A stretch of DNA of 41,801 nt from Pyrinomonadaceae bacterium (GTDB lineage Bacteria > Acidobacteriota > Blastocatellia > Pyrinomonadales > Pyrinomonadaceae). Shown here one piece after another: positions 17,468 through 25,857 of the stretch. The stretch's first letter is position 1. The number at the start of each line of letters is the position of its first letter. The DNA lies in NCBI GenBank assembly GCA_014534425.1, contig JACVRN010000038.1:1-41801 (forward strand). Reading direction: 5' to 3'. The position numbers were made by a program, and so were the translations under genes. Below the pieces are notes generated by a model that worked only from the letters and a program-made list of their open reading frames with translations, ran no database searches and had not been told where the DNA came from.

Positions 17468-19255
17468 TCAGGGGCGGACATTTCCCGCAAGGGCTTCGCC
17501 CACGGCCCTGTCCAGCACAAAGATTTTCACCGAAGGCACCTGACCGAGCGAAACGGTCACTGCGGGCGCATAATTTTTCTCAAGGTTCGTCGTCAGCGCG
17601 TCGTTCGACAGATAGCGACGACCGCGCGCCACTATAATTATGTCTCCCGCGCCAACTTCCTGCATGGCCTCTTCATCCGAAAGCCGCACGAAGGTCAAAT
17701 CGCTGCGCCCCGCTAGGCGCGTGTAATACTCAAAAAGCCCCGGCGTCTCGCTTGTTACGCGCGCTCCCGGCCTGGCAATGCGCGCAACTTCCCGCGCCGC
17801 GTCTCGAACGCTCGCGTCATAAAATTCGTCGTGCGGAAAGTAGCTGCCGACATCCGCCAGCCCTGCGCCCAGAGCATTTGTGTACAAACGATAATAGGGC
17901 AGGGCGCTCGCGGCTGCGACCGCAGTGACGGTGAGCACGAGCGCCACCACCGAGGCTTGCGTCATCGCTCCCGCTCTTTCACTATCGAAGGCCGTCTTTA
18001 ACAGTCTCGCCAGATGTTGAGCAACGAAGTGTATGCCTATGGCCGCAGTAATCAGCACCACCGGAAGCGCCGTCGTGAAGTAGCGAGTGTATTTCCCTCC
18101 CATGACGGTAAACGGCATGAACCAGAACACCAGCCAGAAGAAGAGAAAGAACCGCCCGTCTCCCAGACGCTTTCTTAAAAGAAGCGGAAGCCCGACCAGA
18201 AACGCCGCCAGCGTCGTCAAAGGAAGCTTCACGCCCATGAAGACGTAATAGAAAGACCAGGGCATGCCTTTGAGCCAGAGCGACATCTGATTCAAATAGA
18301 GCGTGCCCATAAATTCGTAGCTGCCGTGGCCTATGCGCTTCTCGCCCGCAAAGATTTTCATTTCGTGCCATGTGCCCGGAAGCAGTATGGTCGGATTAAG
18401 AATGAGAAACACCACGCCCATGACGGCGAAGAAGATTAGGAAACGCTTCTTGCCCATGCGCCAGCGCGTCTGCGGGATGCCCTGAAAGATGTAGTAATAG
18501 CTGACGCCAACGGCCATCAGGTGCGGCATGTACTTTGAAGCCATCATCGCGCCGTAAGCAGCAGCCGTGGCCCAGTAAAGCGGCTCGGGGTTCCTCTTGC
18601 CGGATTCCGCAACGCGCTGGCTCCTCAGCCAGAAGACATTCGCCAAGAGAAAGAAGAAGAGCAGAAAGGTATCCTCTTTGGCTATGCGATTGAAGCTGAT
18701 GGCCGTAGGGTCGAGCGCCCAGAGCGTCGCAGCGATGAGCGCTATCTCGGTGCCGAAAAGCTCTGAGACCAAGAGGAATATCAGCAGCGCAGTGGCCGCC
18801 CCGAAGATTGTGACGGGCAGGCGCAGCGCGGTTTCTACGGAGACTTGAGCCGAAGGATTTCCGGCGGCCACGGTTGACGCGTTCCAGCGCTCGGCTGCGA
18901 CCACGCTCGCGGTCATGAGCGCTTTCATCAGGAAGGGATGCTCGCCGTTGATTGATGACAGCCCGTGATGGCGATACTCTTCGACCGCCTGTAGCTTATT
19001 CAACTCGTCTTCGCTCAAGCCCTCGCTGCTTAACTGCGATGCGCGAAAGCCGAAGCCAAGAAGAGTGATAATGGCGAGCGCCGCCACAAGGAGCGTGCGG
19101 CTTCTAACCTGCAAGCCGCACTTCTCGAAAAGCTCCGGTCTGATTCTGGCCGTGATAACGGTTTCTGCTGATGCCGACAAAACTAAATATCTGCTCCTAA
19201 CATAAAAATTGTTGCCAGCAAGAGCTTTTCGCCAGGGCCGGCAACAAAGAGGCAA
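17468..19255 (-). CDS. Glycosyltransferase family 39 (GT-C, PMT/ArnT-like) membrane protein
   Basis: This protein of up to 595 residues transfers a sugar from a polyprenyl-phosphate donor, in the manner of PMT and ArnT enzymes. Marks of the family are the early acidic motif GLSEDELNKLQAVEEY in the first extracytoplasmic loop and roughly 10-11 hydrophobic helices, with ALDPTAISFNRIAKEDTF resembling the second catalytic loop. A soluble domain of about 150 residues ends it. The listed start at 19255 is doubtful: the first 17 or so residues are encoded inside a hairpin (19209-19247), and translation may begin near LQVRSRTLLVAAL instead. It reads toward the three-gene operon with a 247-bp gap that has its own promoter, so it may be related in function but need not be co-transcribed. 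Confidence 0.85.
   Translation of the reverse strand: MPLCCRPWRKALAGNNFYVRSRYLVLSASAETVITARIRPELFEKCGLQVRSRTLLVAALAIITLLGFGFRASQLSSEGLSEDELNKLQAVEEYRHHGLSSINGEHPFLMKALMTASVVAAERWNASTVAAGNPSAQVSVETALRLPVTIFGAATALLIFLLVSELFGTEIALIAATLWALDPTAISFNRIAKEDTFLLFFFLLANVFWLRSQRVAESGKRNPEPLYWATAAAYGAMMASKYMPHLMAVGVSYYYIFQGIPQTRWRMGKKRFLIFFAVMGVVFLILNPTILLPGTWHEMKIFAGEKRIGHGSYEFMGTLYLNQMSLWLKGMPWSFYYVFMGVKLPLTTLAAFLVGLPLLLRKRLGDGRFFLFFWLVFWFMPFTVMGGKYTRYFTTALPVVLITAAIGIHFVAQHLARLLKTAFDSERAGAMTQASVVALVLTVTAVAAASALPYYRLYTNALGAGLADVGSYFPHDEFYDASVRDAAREVARIARPGARVTSETPGLFEYYTRLAGRSDLTFVRLSDEEAMQEVGAGDIIIVARGRRYLSNDALTTNLEKNYAPAVTVSLGQVPSVKIFVLDRAVGEALAGNVRP
19209..19247 (-). promoter_or_regulatory. Hairpin at the 5' end of the glycosyltransferase gene
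   Basis: Arms of 11 bases (TTGTTGCC-type, 19209-19219 and 19237-19247) pair with one G-U, closing a 17-base loop. It overlaps the start of the longest reading frame, so it is either part of the leader, with the real start further in, or a structure controlling translation. Confidence 0.45.
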
Positions 19256-19292
19256 GGTTAACTTTTTCGGAGCCGACTGTCAAAAGGCGGGG

Positions 19293-19386
19293 GAAATTAA
19301 CAGGGATAGACAGAATTATCAGGATAAAAGAGAAAGAATTGCTTCTTCTTTTATCCTGCTTATCCTGTCTATCCCTGTTTGAATTT
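19293..19386. repeat. Palindromic repeat of the CAGGGATAGACAGGAT type, copy 2
   Basis: The arms run from aacagggatagacag (19299) to ctgtctatccctgtt (19379) with inner pairing through GGATAAAAG and CTTTTATCC. It is the inverted partner of the copy at 10257-10350, sharing gaaattaacaggg on one flank and ccctgtttgaatt on the other. It begins 8 nt after the stop codon of the FHA-protease gene. Confidence 0.88.
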
Positions 19387-19394
19387 CGCCTTCT

Positions 19395-21026
19395 TTATCG
19401 AGCAGTGTTCGCTGACGCGACTCCTGCGCGGGTGCCGGGTTGGTTGGTGTTGGAGTTGTCGTTCTGGTTGCTTTCACTGGTGTCGGGCGCTTGCCATCCG
19501 GCGCGCTGCAAGAGTGTTATCGCATAGCGAATCGGGACGGCGTGATTCGAGGCGGTGTTTTCCGTGAAGACTTCGAAGTTGACGCCTATGACGCGGCCCG
19601 ATTGGCCGAAGAGCGGCGAGCCGGAGCCGCCCGTTGCGGTCGTGGCATCGTAGACAATCAGGCGCGAGTTGGAGTCCAGATCTGTGATGTGTCCCTGCGT
19701 CGTCAGTGGTTGTATGCGCTTGGCCTGAGAGAGATAGTTCAGCAGCGACTCTATAGAAGAGCCGTAGCGCGCCGTCACGCTCATCCTCTCGGCGTCCGTC
19801 AGGAGAGCCAGAATCCTGTCCGGCCCATTCGGATAGCCCATCAGCACAACTGCTTTTCCGACTCCGACGGAATCGTCCGCTCCCTTATCTAGCGGAAGGA
19901 ACGGCACGCCCGCAGGCAAATCTTTCTGGTCAAAGGTGCAGACCGCTAGGTCTTCCTGCTGCGATGCGGTCTTGAATTTAAGCGGGACGGGCTGAGGCGC
20001 GTCCGGGAAGAAGGCCATGATTTTTCTCAGGCGCGGCTGAGCCACGACTACAGTGTTCAGCTTCAGTATGCCTTCGTCCGCCAGCCAAGGCTGCGCTACG
20101 TGCTTGTTCGTCAGTATAAACTCGCCGCCCACGTAAAAGCCCGTGCCGACAAATTCGCGCTCGTAGATTGGGCCTTTGCCTTCGGGCGTCAGTTGCGTGG
20201 GGTCGTCCGTGCTTTGAGTCGAATCGCCCTCAGTGGTCGTCTGCTCTGGATAACGAAGCGGGCGGCCCGTGCCGCGCTCTACAAAATAGTAGATGCCGGA
20301 CACAAGGCAGACGCCGCGATGATATTTCGTCCAGGTGGTCGGAGCAAACGAAAGGCTCTTGACGAACTCGTCGTTCTTCTCGCTCAGTTGATTAATCTGC
20401 CCGCTCGTCTGCGCCACATTCTCGCGCATCTCCCTGAGTTGCCGGTTCTGCTCGTCAATGATGCGGCGGCTGGTCTGAAGCTCCCTGTACATGGCGAAGC
20501 CTATGTAGAGCATGCCGCCGACGAGGGCCAGAGCGATGGCGAAGGTGATGAGCTTTGTGGTGACGCTGATTTCGCGCACCAGTTCGCGCGTGAACTCGCG
20601 CAGGAAAACTTTTGCATCGTCGCGGCGCGCGGTGGCGGATGATTCCAGCGCGGCGTGTTCTATGAAGGGAGCGACGTGCGTGTCGGGCCTAGCACCCGCA
20701 GCAACCGGAGCCAGCCCGCCGACCGAAAAGAAGGTCAGCATCACGTTGTAAGAGCCTACGCGTATCTCGTCGCCGTCATTCAAGCGGCTGTTTGAGACTA
20801 TGGCCTCGCCGTTGTGAGTGATGCCGAGAGTTGAATCGTAAGATTTAACGCGGTAGTGCCCGTTGGCTCTCGCCAGTTCAAGAATAACCGCATCATCGGG
20901 GACTTCGGAAGATGGAAGACGAAGCTCGCAGGACGGGTGAGAGCCAATGCGAATCCGGTCGGAGGAGAGCACTTCCGTGTGCTTCCCCAAGCCCGCAATA
21001 ACGTGAATCACTAAACCATTAGCCAT
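19395..21026 (-). CDS. FHA domain - transmembrane - trypsin-like serine protease
   Basis: From the ATG at 21026 it has 543 residues; a TTG at 21053 would add nine. An FHA domain, which reads phosphothreonine, fills residues 1-100 (DRIRIGSHPSCELRLPS, then LNDGDEIRVGSYNV). One membrane helix follows near 155-180, then a coiled coil and an extracytoplasmic trypsin-like domain. The triad is intact: His in ILTNKHVAQP, Asp in EDLAVCTFD and Ser in ATGGSGSPLFG. The topology suggests a cytoplasmic phospho-sensor linked through the membrane to a periplasmic protease. A matching Ser/Thr kinase is not in the window. It is followed by the copy 2 repeat and then the glycosyltransferase. Confidence 0.9.
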   Translation of the reverse strand: MANGLVIHVIAGLGKHTEVLSSDRIRIGSHPSCELRLPSSEVPDDAVILELARANGHYRVKSYDSTLGITHNGEAIVSNSRLNDGDEIRVGSYNVMLTFFSVGGLAPVAAGARPDTHVAPFIEHAALESSATARRDDAKVFLREFTRELVREISVTTKLITFAIALALVGGMLYIGFAMYRELQTSRRIIDEQNRQLREMRENVAQTSGQINQLSEKNDEFVKSLSFAPTTWTKYHRGVCLVSGIYYFVERGTGRPLRYPEQTTTEGDSTQSTDDPTQLTPEGKGPIYEREFVGTGFYVGGEFILTNKHVAQPWLADEGILKLNTVVVAQPRLRKIMAFFPDAPQPVPLKFKTASQQEDLAVCTFDQKDLPAGVPFLPLDKGADDSVGVGKAVVLMGYPNGPDRILALLTDAERMSVTARYGSSIESLLNYLSQAKRIQPLTTQGHITDLDSNSRLIVYDATTATGGSGSPLFGQSGRVIGVNFEVFTENTASNHAVPIRYAITLLQRAGWQAPDTSESNQNDNSNTNQPGTRAGVASANTAR

Positions 21027-21171
21027 AAAGGGTAGAGCTTTTAAAACCTGCAACCACGCATATCAATGGCGACCGCCTGCAACCGCCTTCTACCTCTAAG
21101 CTCGCGGTCACAACAAGCGGTCGCCCCTGAAAGCAATATTACAGAAAAAAGGGAAAAGTAAAAAGGTAAAA

Positions 21172-21226
21172 GACAAAAAAAGGGTGACGGGAAAGAAGAA
21201 CGCGTCGTCTTTCTTTCACGTCACCC
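21172..21226 (-). terminator. Rho-independent terminator of the gcv operon
   Basis: Read on the minus strand, a stem of about 20 bp with a few mismatches (GGGTGACG arms, 21182-21226) is followed by TTTTTTT. It starts 14 nt after the gcvPB stop codon. Confidence 0.85.
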
Positions 21227-21240
21227 GCCTGTCTTGAGTT

Positions 21241-22758
21241 TTATGCGGCGCTGGCGGCTTCTTTGGGTTTCCAGCGAAGGACTGGGCGGCGCGCGGCTGC
21301 GGCTTCGTCCAATCGGCCTATGCGTGTGGAATGCGGAGCGCCGACGACGAGGTCAGGATTTTCCTTGGCCTCGCGCGCAATCGAGCGCATGGCTTCTATG
21401 AACTGGTCAAGCTCCTGACGGCCCACGCTCTCCGTAGGCTCAATCAGCATGGCTCCCTGCACAATCAGGGGAAAGTAGATGGTCATGGGATGAAAGCCGT
21501 AATCAATCAGACGCTTCGCTATGTCGAGCGTGTGGACGCCCTTTCTGGACTGGCGCTTGTCCGTGAAGACGACTTCGTGCATGGGCGGCGCTTCAAAAGG
21601 CTTGTCGTAATCGCTCACAAGCCCTGCAGCAATGTAGCGCGCATTCAAGACTGCCGCCTCGGTCGCTTCGCGCAAGCCTTCCGCCCCGTGCGTCAGTATG
21701 TAGGCGAGCGCGCGAACCATCATGCCGAAGTTTCCATAAAAGGCTTTGACGCGCCCGATTGATTGCGGTCGGTCATAGTCGAAGCGGAACACGTTGCCGT
21801 CTTTGACCACGCGCGGCACCGGCAGGAAAGGCTCAAGCTCTTTGGTGCAGCAGCATGGGCCGGAGCCTGGCCCGCCTCCGCCGTGCGGAGTCGAAAAGGT
21901 CTTGTGCAGATTCAGATGAATCACGTCCACGCCCATATCGCCGGGGCGCGCCACTCCAACAAGCGCATTCATGTTCGCGCCGTCCATGTAAACCAGCCCG
22001 CCCGCACCGTGAACGATGTCGCAAATCTCGCGTATGTTCTTCTCGAACAGACCAAGAGTGTTCGGGTTCGTCAGCATGAAGCCCGCGACATCGCCCTTGG
22101 CGCACAACTCGCGCAGGTGCTCAAGGTCTGTGAAGCCCTCTGCGGTGGAGCGAATCGCTTTGACTGTGAAGCCTGCAAGCATGGCGGAAGCAGGGTTGGT
22201 TCCGTGCGCGGAGTCGGGTATGAGCATGGTGCGGCGCTTGGCGGATTCTTCGCGCCCGTCGCGCGCATCTATGAAGGCGCGTATCATCATCACGCCCGTC
22301 ATCTCGCCGTGCGCGCCCGCAGCCGGTTGAAGAGACACGCCAGCCAGCCCCGTTATCTCCGACAAATACTGTTGAAGCTCGTAGATGACTTCCAGAGCGC
22401 CCTGGGCATCCGTTTCATGAACGAGCGGGTGCAGGTTGGCAAAGCCCGGAATGCGCGCGACCTTTTCGTTGAGCCGCGAGTTGTACTTCATGGTGCAGGA
22501 GCCTAGCGGGTACATGCCAAGGTCAATCGAATAGTTCCAGGTGGAGATGCGCGTGAAGTGGCGCACCACGTCCACCTCGCTGACTTCGGGCACGCCTTCA
22601 AGGTCGTCGTCGCGGCGAAGCTCCGCAGGGATAAGCTCATCAATCGGCGTCTCGTCAACGTCTAGCGGCGGAAGCCGATAGCCGACTCTGCCACCTTGCG
22701 AGCGCTCGAATATCAGGTGTTCGTTCTGCGAAATGTGCGATGTAACTTTATTAATCAT
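21241..22758 (-). CDS. gcvPB: Glycine dehydrogenase (decarboxylating) subunit 2
   Basis: This is the PLP-bearing half of the split P-protein of the glycine cleavage system, which decarboxylates glycine and passes the aminomethyl group to GcvH. The 505-residue length is usual for the subunit. The cofactor lysine is Lys286 in HLNLHKTFSTPHGGGGPG; other conserved pieces are GMYPLGSCTMKYN and SAHGTNPASA. It is the last gene of the operon, 15 bp after gcvPA, and is followed by a strong terminator. No defects are seen. Confidence 0.97.
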   Translation of the reverse strand: MINKVTSHISQNEHLIFERSQGGRVGYRLPPLDVDETPIDELIPAELRRDDDLEGVPEVSEVDVVRHFTRISTWNYSIDLGMYPLGSCTMKYNSRLNEKVARIPGFANLHPLVHETDAQGALEVIYELQQYLSEITGLAGVSLQPAAGAHGEMTGVMMIRAFIDARDGREESAKRRTMLIPDSAHGTNPASAMLAGFTVKAIRSTAEGFTDLEHLRELCAKGDVAGFMLTNPNTLGLFEKNIREICDIVHGAGGLVYMDGANMNALVGVARPGDMGVDVIHLNLHKTFSTPHGGGGPGSGPCCCTKELEPFLPVPRVVKDGNVFRFDYDRPQSIGRVKAFYGNFGMMVRALAYILTHGAEGLREATEAAVLNARYIAAGLVSDYDKPFEAPPMHEVVFTDKRQSRKGVHTLDIAKRLIDYGFHPMTIYFPLIVQGAMLIEPTESVGRQELDQFIEAMRSIAREAKENPDLVVGAPHSTRIGRLDEAAAARRPVLRWKPKEAASAA

Positions 22759-22773
22759 GCGTTTGACTTTGGA

Positions 22774-24123
22774 CTAAGGGATTTGAGACTTGAGACCTTC
22801 TACGAGCGCGTCAATCTCTGCGCGCGAGTTGGTTTCGGTGACGCAAACCAGAAAGTCCGTGTCGCGTCCCTCGTAGTAGCGCGAAAGCGCTAGGCCGCCC
22901 GTGATGTTTCGCTCCGAAGCAAGACGAGAAAGAAGCTCTTCGGCCTTTACAGGAGCGCGCACGACGAACTCGTTAAAGCGCGGCGCAGAGAAGGGAAGAG
23001 AGTAGCCTTTAAGCTCGCTTATGCGGCGCGCAGCGTAAGCAGCCTTCTGCGCGCACTGCCTGGCCGTCTCTTCAATGCCGCGCCGTCCCATCGTCTCCAT
23101 GTAAATGGTCGCGGCCAGCGCAATCAATCCCTCATTCGTGCAGATATTCGACGTGGCCTTCTCGCGCCGTATATGCTGCTCGCGCGTCGCAAGCGTCAGC
23201 ACGTAGCCACGCCGCCCCTGCTTATCGTAGGCTTCGCCAACTAATCGCCCCGGAATCTGCCGCGCATATTTTTCTCGCGTCGCAAAGAGTCCAACGTAAG
23301 GCCCGCCGAACGAAAGCGGCACGCCGAAGGACTGGCCTTCTGCGATGACTATATCCGCGCCGCAGGAGCCTGGCGAGCGAAGCAGTCCAAAGGATGCGGA
23401 TTCCGTCACGGCCACCACTAGAAGAGCGCCGACCGAGTGCGCGCGTTCGGCCAAAGCGGCAACGTCTTCTATGCAACCGAAGAAGTTTGGCGACTGTACG
23501 ACCAGCGCGGCAGTCTTATCATCGAGCGCCTTCAAGGCTTCCTTAGACGTGCGGCCAGTCTCTTCGTCTATCTCCAGCCGCTCAATCTCTACGCCGTAGT
23601 GCTGAACATATGTGTCCGCGACCGCAAGGTATTCTGGATGGACAGCCGAAGAGACAATCACACGCTTGCGGCGAGTGATGCGCTCCGCCATCAGCACGGC
23701 TTCGGCAAGCGCCGTCGAGCCGTCATACATGGAGGCGTTCGCCACCTCCATGCCCGTCAACTGGCAGACCAGAGTTTGAAACTCGAAGATGGCCTGTAAC
23801 GTCCCCTGCGAGATTTCAGGCTGGTACGGCGTGTAGGCCGTGAAGAATTCCGAGCGCGTGATGAGATGGTCAACGATGGTCGGAGCGTAATGCGAATAGG
23901 CTCCCGCGCCCAGGAAACTGGGACGAGTGGCAGCCGTGTTGCGCGAGGCCATACGGTTGAACTTCTCCAGAAGCTCCATCTCGGAGAGCGCGCTAGGCAC
24001 CGCGAGCGGCTTCTGCAAGCGTATGTCTGCCGGAAGAGAGTCGAAGAGTTGTTCGGCGCGTTCGAGTCCGACGTAGCGCAGCATCTCTTCGCGTTCGGCG
24101 GGCGAGTTAGGAATGTAACGCAA
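22774..24123 (-). CDS. gcvPA: Glycine dehydrogenase (decarboxylating) subunit 1
   Basis: This is the non-PLP half of the split P-protein, 449 residues, working as a dimer of dimers with GcvPB. It opens with RYIPNSPAEREEMLRYVG and contains SFLGAGAYSHYAPTIVDHL and TPYQPEISQGTLQAIFEFQT, all characteristic. It starts 3 bp after the gcvH stop, so it is co-transcribed. The final codons and the short gap to gcvPB (22759-22800) contain word-like repeats (GTCTCAAGTCTCAAATCC), probably another small intergenic repeat touching the gene end. Confidence 0.97.
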   Translation of the reverse strand: MRYIPNSPAEREEMLRYVGLERAEQLFDSLPADIRLQKPLAVPSALSEMELLEKFNRMASRNTAATRPSFLGAGAYSHYAPTIVDHLITRSEFFTAYTPYQPEISQGTLQAIFEFQTLVCQLTGMEVANASMYDGSTALAEAVLMAERITRRKRVIVSSAVHPEYLAVADTYVQHYGVEIERLEIDEETGRTSKEALKALDDKTAALVVQSPNFFGCIEDVAALAERAHSVGALLVVAVTESASFGLLRSPGSCGADIVIAEGQSFGVPLSFGGPYVGLFATREKYARQIPGRLVGEAYDKQGRRGYVLTLATREQHIRREKATSNICTNEGLIALAATIYMETMGRRGIEETARQCAQKAAYAARRISELKGYSLPFSAPRFNEFVVRAPVKAEELLSRLASERNITGGLALSRYYEGRDTDFLVCVTETNSRAEIDALVEGLKSQIP

Positions 24124-24126
24124 CTT

Positions 24127-24519
24127 TTATTCTGTCTCCGCGCTTGTAAATTCTTCGTATTCGACCGAGGACAGCAGACTGTCTACTTCGCCCGGATTGT
24201 TCATACGCATGCGTATCATCCAGCCTGCGCCGTACGGGTCTTCGTTGACCTTTTCCGGCTCGTCCGACAAAGACTCGTTGACTTCCACGACCTCGCCGGA
24301 GACGGGCGTGAAAATCTCCGAAACGGCCTTGACCGATTCGACCGAGCCGAAGGATTCGTGCGCCTCGAACTTTTCGCCGGGCTTCGGCAACTCTACGTAC
24401 ACGACATCGCCCAGAGAGTTCTGCGCGTAATCCGTGATGCCAATGACGGCCACATCGCCCTCGACCCTGAGCCACTCGTGATCTTTGCTGTAATGTAAAT
24501 CCTCTGGAACGTTCGCCAT
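24127..24519 (-). CDS. gcvH: Glycine cleavage system H protein
   Basis: This is the lipoyl carrier that shuttles the aminomethyl group between the P and T proteins. I set the start at the ATG at 24519, where MANVPEDLHYSKDHEW begins just as in relatives and an AAGGAG precedes it; a frame starting at 24537 is less likely. The 130-residue product has the lipoylated lysine (Lys64) in SVESVKAVSEI. It sits between gcvT and gcvPA in one operon. Confidence 0.97.
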   Translation of the reverse strand: MANVPEDLHYSKDHEWLRVEGDVAVIGITDYAQNSLGDVVYVELPKPGEKFEAHESFGSVESVKAVSEIFTPVSGEVVEVNESLSDEPEKVNEDPYGAGWMIRMRMNNPGEVDSLLSSVEYEEFTSAETE

Positions 24520-24529
24520 GAATCTCTCC

Positions 24530-24602
24530 TTGAGCATTCAGCATTCAGCTTTCAGCAATCAGCCTATTGAGTTTTGGCTGACGGCTGGTGGCTTCCGGCT
24601 GA
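24530..24602. repeat. TCAGC-word palindromic repeat across the gcvT stop codon
   Basis: A left part made of tcagc words (cattcagctttcagcaatc) pairs imperfectly with a right part of gctga/ggctg words. The element occupies the whole gcvT-gcvH gap and extends about 40 bp into gcvT, so the last 13 or so residues of GcvT come from it. A related copy is at 26938-27012. Confidence 0.75.
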
Positions 24603-25721
24603 CTGCTTTTTCTCCCGTTTATAAAATGGCGTCGGTACAATCTGGGCACCGACGGCACGACCGCGCACGTCTATCTGAATCTCCTGTCCCGCACCGGCAA
24701 ATTCCACAGGGACGTAGGCCAGGCCAATGTTCTTCTTCAGGTAAGGCGCGGGGCTGCCAGATGTGACCTGGCCCACGCGCTCGCCATTGACTAAAACGTC
24801 CTGGTGGTCACGAGCGATTCCACGCTCTGTAACCTCAAAGCCTACGAGGCGACGCTTGACGCCTTCCTCTTTCTGACGGGCCAAAGCCTCGCGCCCTATG
24901 AAGACACCCTTGCCCAGCTTACAAATCCAGCCGAGGTTGGCTTCCAGAAGGGTTGTCGTCTCGTCAATGTCGTTGCCGTAAAGCGCCATCGCGGATTCAA
25001 GCCTGAGCGTGTTGCGCGCGGCGAGGCCGCAGGGCATGACGCCGTCGGTTTCACCGAATCTTCCGGCCTCAAGAATCCTGTCCCACAACTGCTCGGCTCT
25101 TTCCGCTGCAGCATAGACTTCAAAGCCGTCCTCGCCCGTGTAGCCCGTGCGCGAGACTATGGAAGGTACGCCGTCCACAGCGCCTTCTCGAAAGTGATAG
25201 TACTTGATTTCGGAGAGCGGCAAGTCCGTGAGCGTTTGAAGAATGCGAAGCGCGTCCGGCCCTTGAAGAGCTAGCTGGCAATATTCCGCGCTCATGTTCT
25301 TGAGTTCTACCGCTTCATCCTGTTTGTGCGACCGAATCCACTCCCAGTCTTTCGGCGTGGTCGAAGCGTTGACGACGAGCAGCAGGTGATCTTCCGCGAA
25401 GCGGTAGACGAGCAGGTCGTCTACGACAGTGCCTTCCGGCGTGGTCAGGGCAGAGTACTGCGCCTGGCCGTCCACCAGCTTGGAAGCGTCGTTGGAGGTT
25501 ACCCGGTTAACGAAAGCGATTGCGTCGCGGCCCCGCACGTCAATCTCGCCCATGTGCGAAACGTCGAAGAGGCCAGCGTGCGTGCGCGTCCGCAGATGCT
25601 CTTCTATGGTGCCGTACGGGTATTGAACGGGCATGTCCCAACCGCCGAAATCCACCATGCGCGCTCCCATGCGACGGTGCGCTGCGTTGAGCGGCGTCTG
25701 TTTAAGCTGAGGCGTAGCCAA
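24564..25721 (-). CDS. gcvT: Glycine cleavage system T protein (aminomethyltransferase)
   Basis: The enzyme releases ammonia from the aminomethyl-GcvH and gives methylene-tetrahydrofolate. I place the start at the TTG at 25721, because AGGAG lies nine bases upstream and ATPQLKQTPLNAAHRRMGARM then aligns with family N-termini; a TTG at 25772 would add 17 residues. From 25721 it has 385 residues. Conserved motifs are MVDFGGWDMPVQY, AGLFDVSHMGEI and GYTGEDGFEVY. It is first in the gcv operon. The gap to the upstream anti-sigma gene is only about 135 bp and holds no recognisable glycine riboswitch. Its final residues (KKQSAGSHQPSAKTQ) are encoded by a palindromic repeat and are probably not functional. 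Confidence 0.95.
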   Translation of the reverse strand: MATPQLKQTPLNAAHRRMGARMVDFGGWDMPVQYPYGTIEEHLRTRTHAGLFDVSHMGEIDVRGRDAIAFVNRVTSNDASKLVDGQAQYSALTTPEGTVVDDLLVYRFAEDHLLLVVNASTTPKDWEWIRSHKQDEAVELKNMSAEYCQLALQGPDALRILQTLTDLPLSEIKYYHFREGAVDGVPSIVSRTGYTGEDGFEVYAAAERAEQLWDRILEAGRFGETDGVMPCGLAARNTLRLESAMALYGNDIDETTTLLEANLGWICKLGKGVFIGREALARQKEEGVKRRLVGFEVTERGIARDHQDVLVNGERVGQVTSGSPAPYLKKNIGLAYVPVEFAGAGQEIQIDVRGRAVGAQIVPTPFYKREKKQSAGSHQPSAKTQ

Positions 25722-25857
25722 GCCTTTTGTCTCCTGCACACTGATAGGGCAAAAAATATGCGGAACCTGCAAAGCTAAATGAATGAAGGCAAACTAGCAC
25801 GCGCCAGAAGCGTGCGTCAAGCGAGAGAAGGAAGCCGGAGATTTATTACAGGCGGGG

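Noticed and set aside
21241-24123. Glycine dehydrogenase broken into two genes by mutation
   Set aside because: Split GcvPA/GcvPB subunits of about 450 and 500 residues are a standard arrangement in many bacteria, and both have normal ends.
25722-25857. Glycine riboswitch upstream of gcvT
   Set aside because: The gap to the anti-sigma gene is only about 135 bp and contains no recognisable glycine aptamer core; a tandem riboswitch would not fit.
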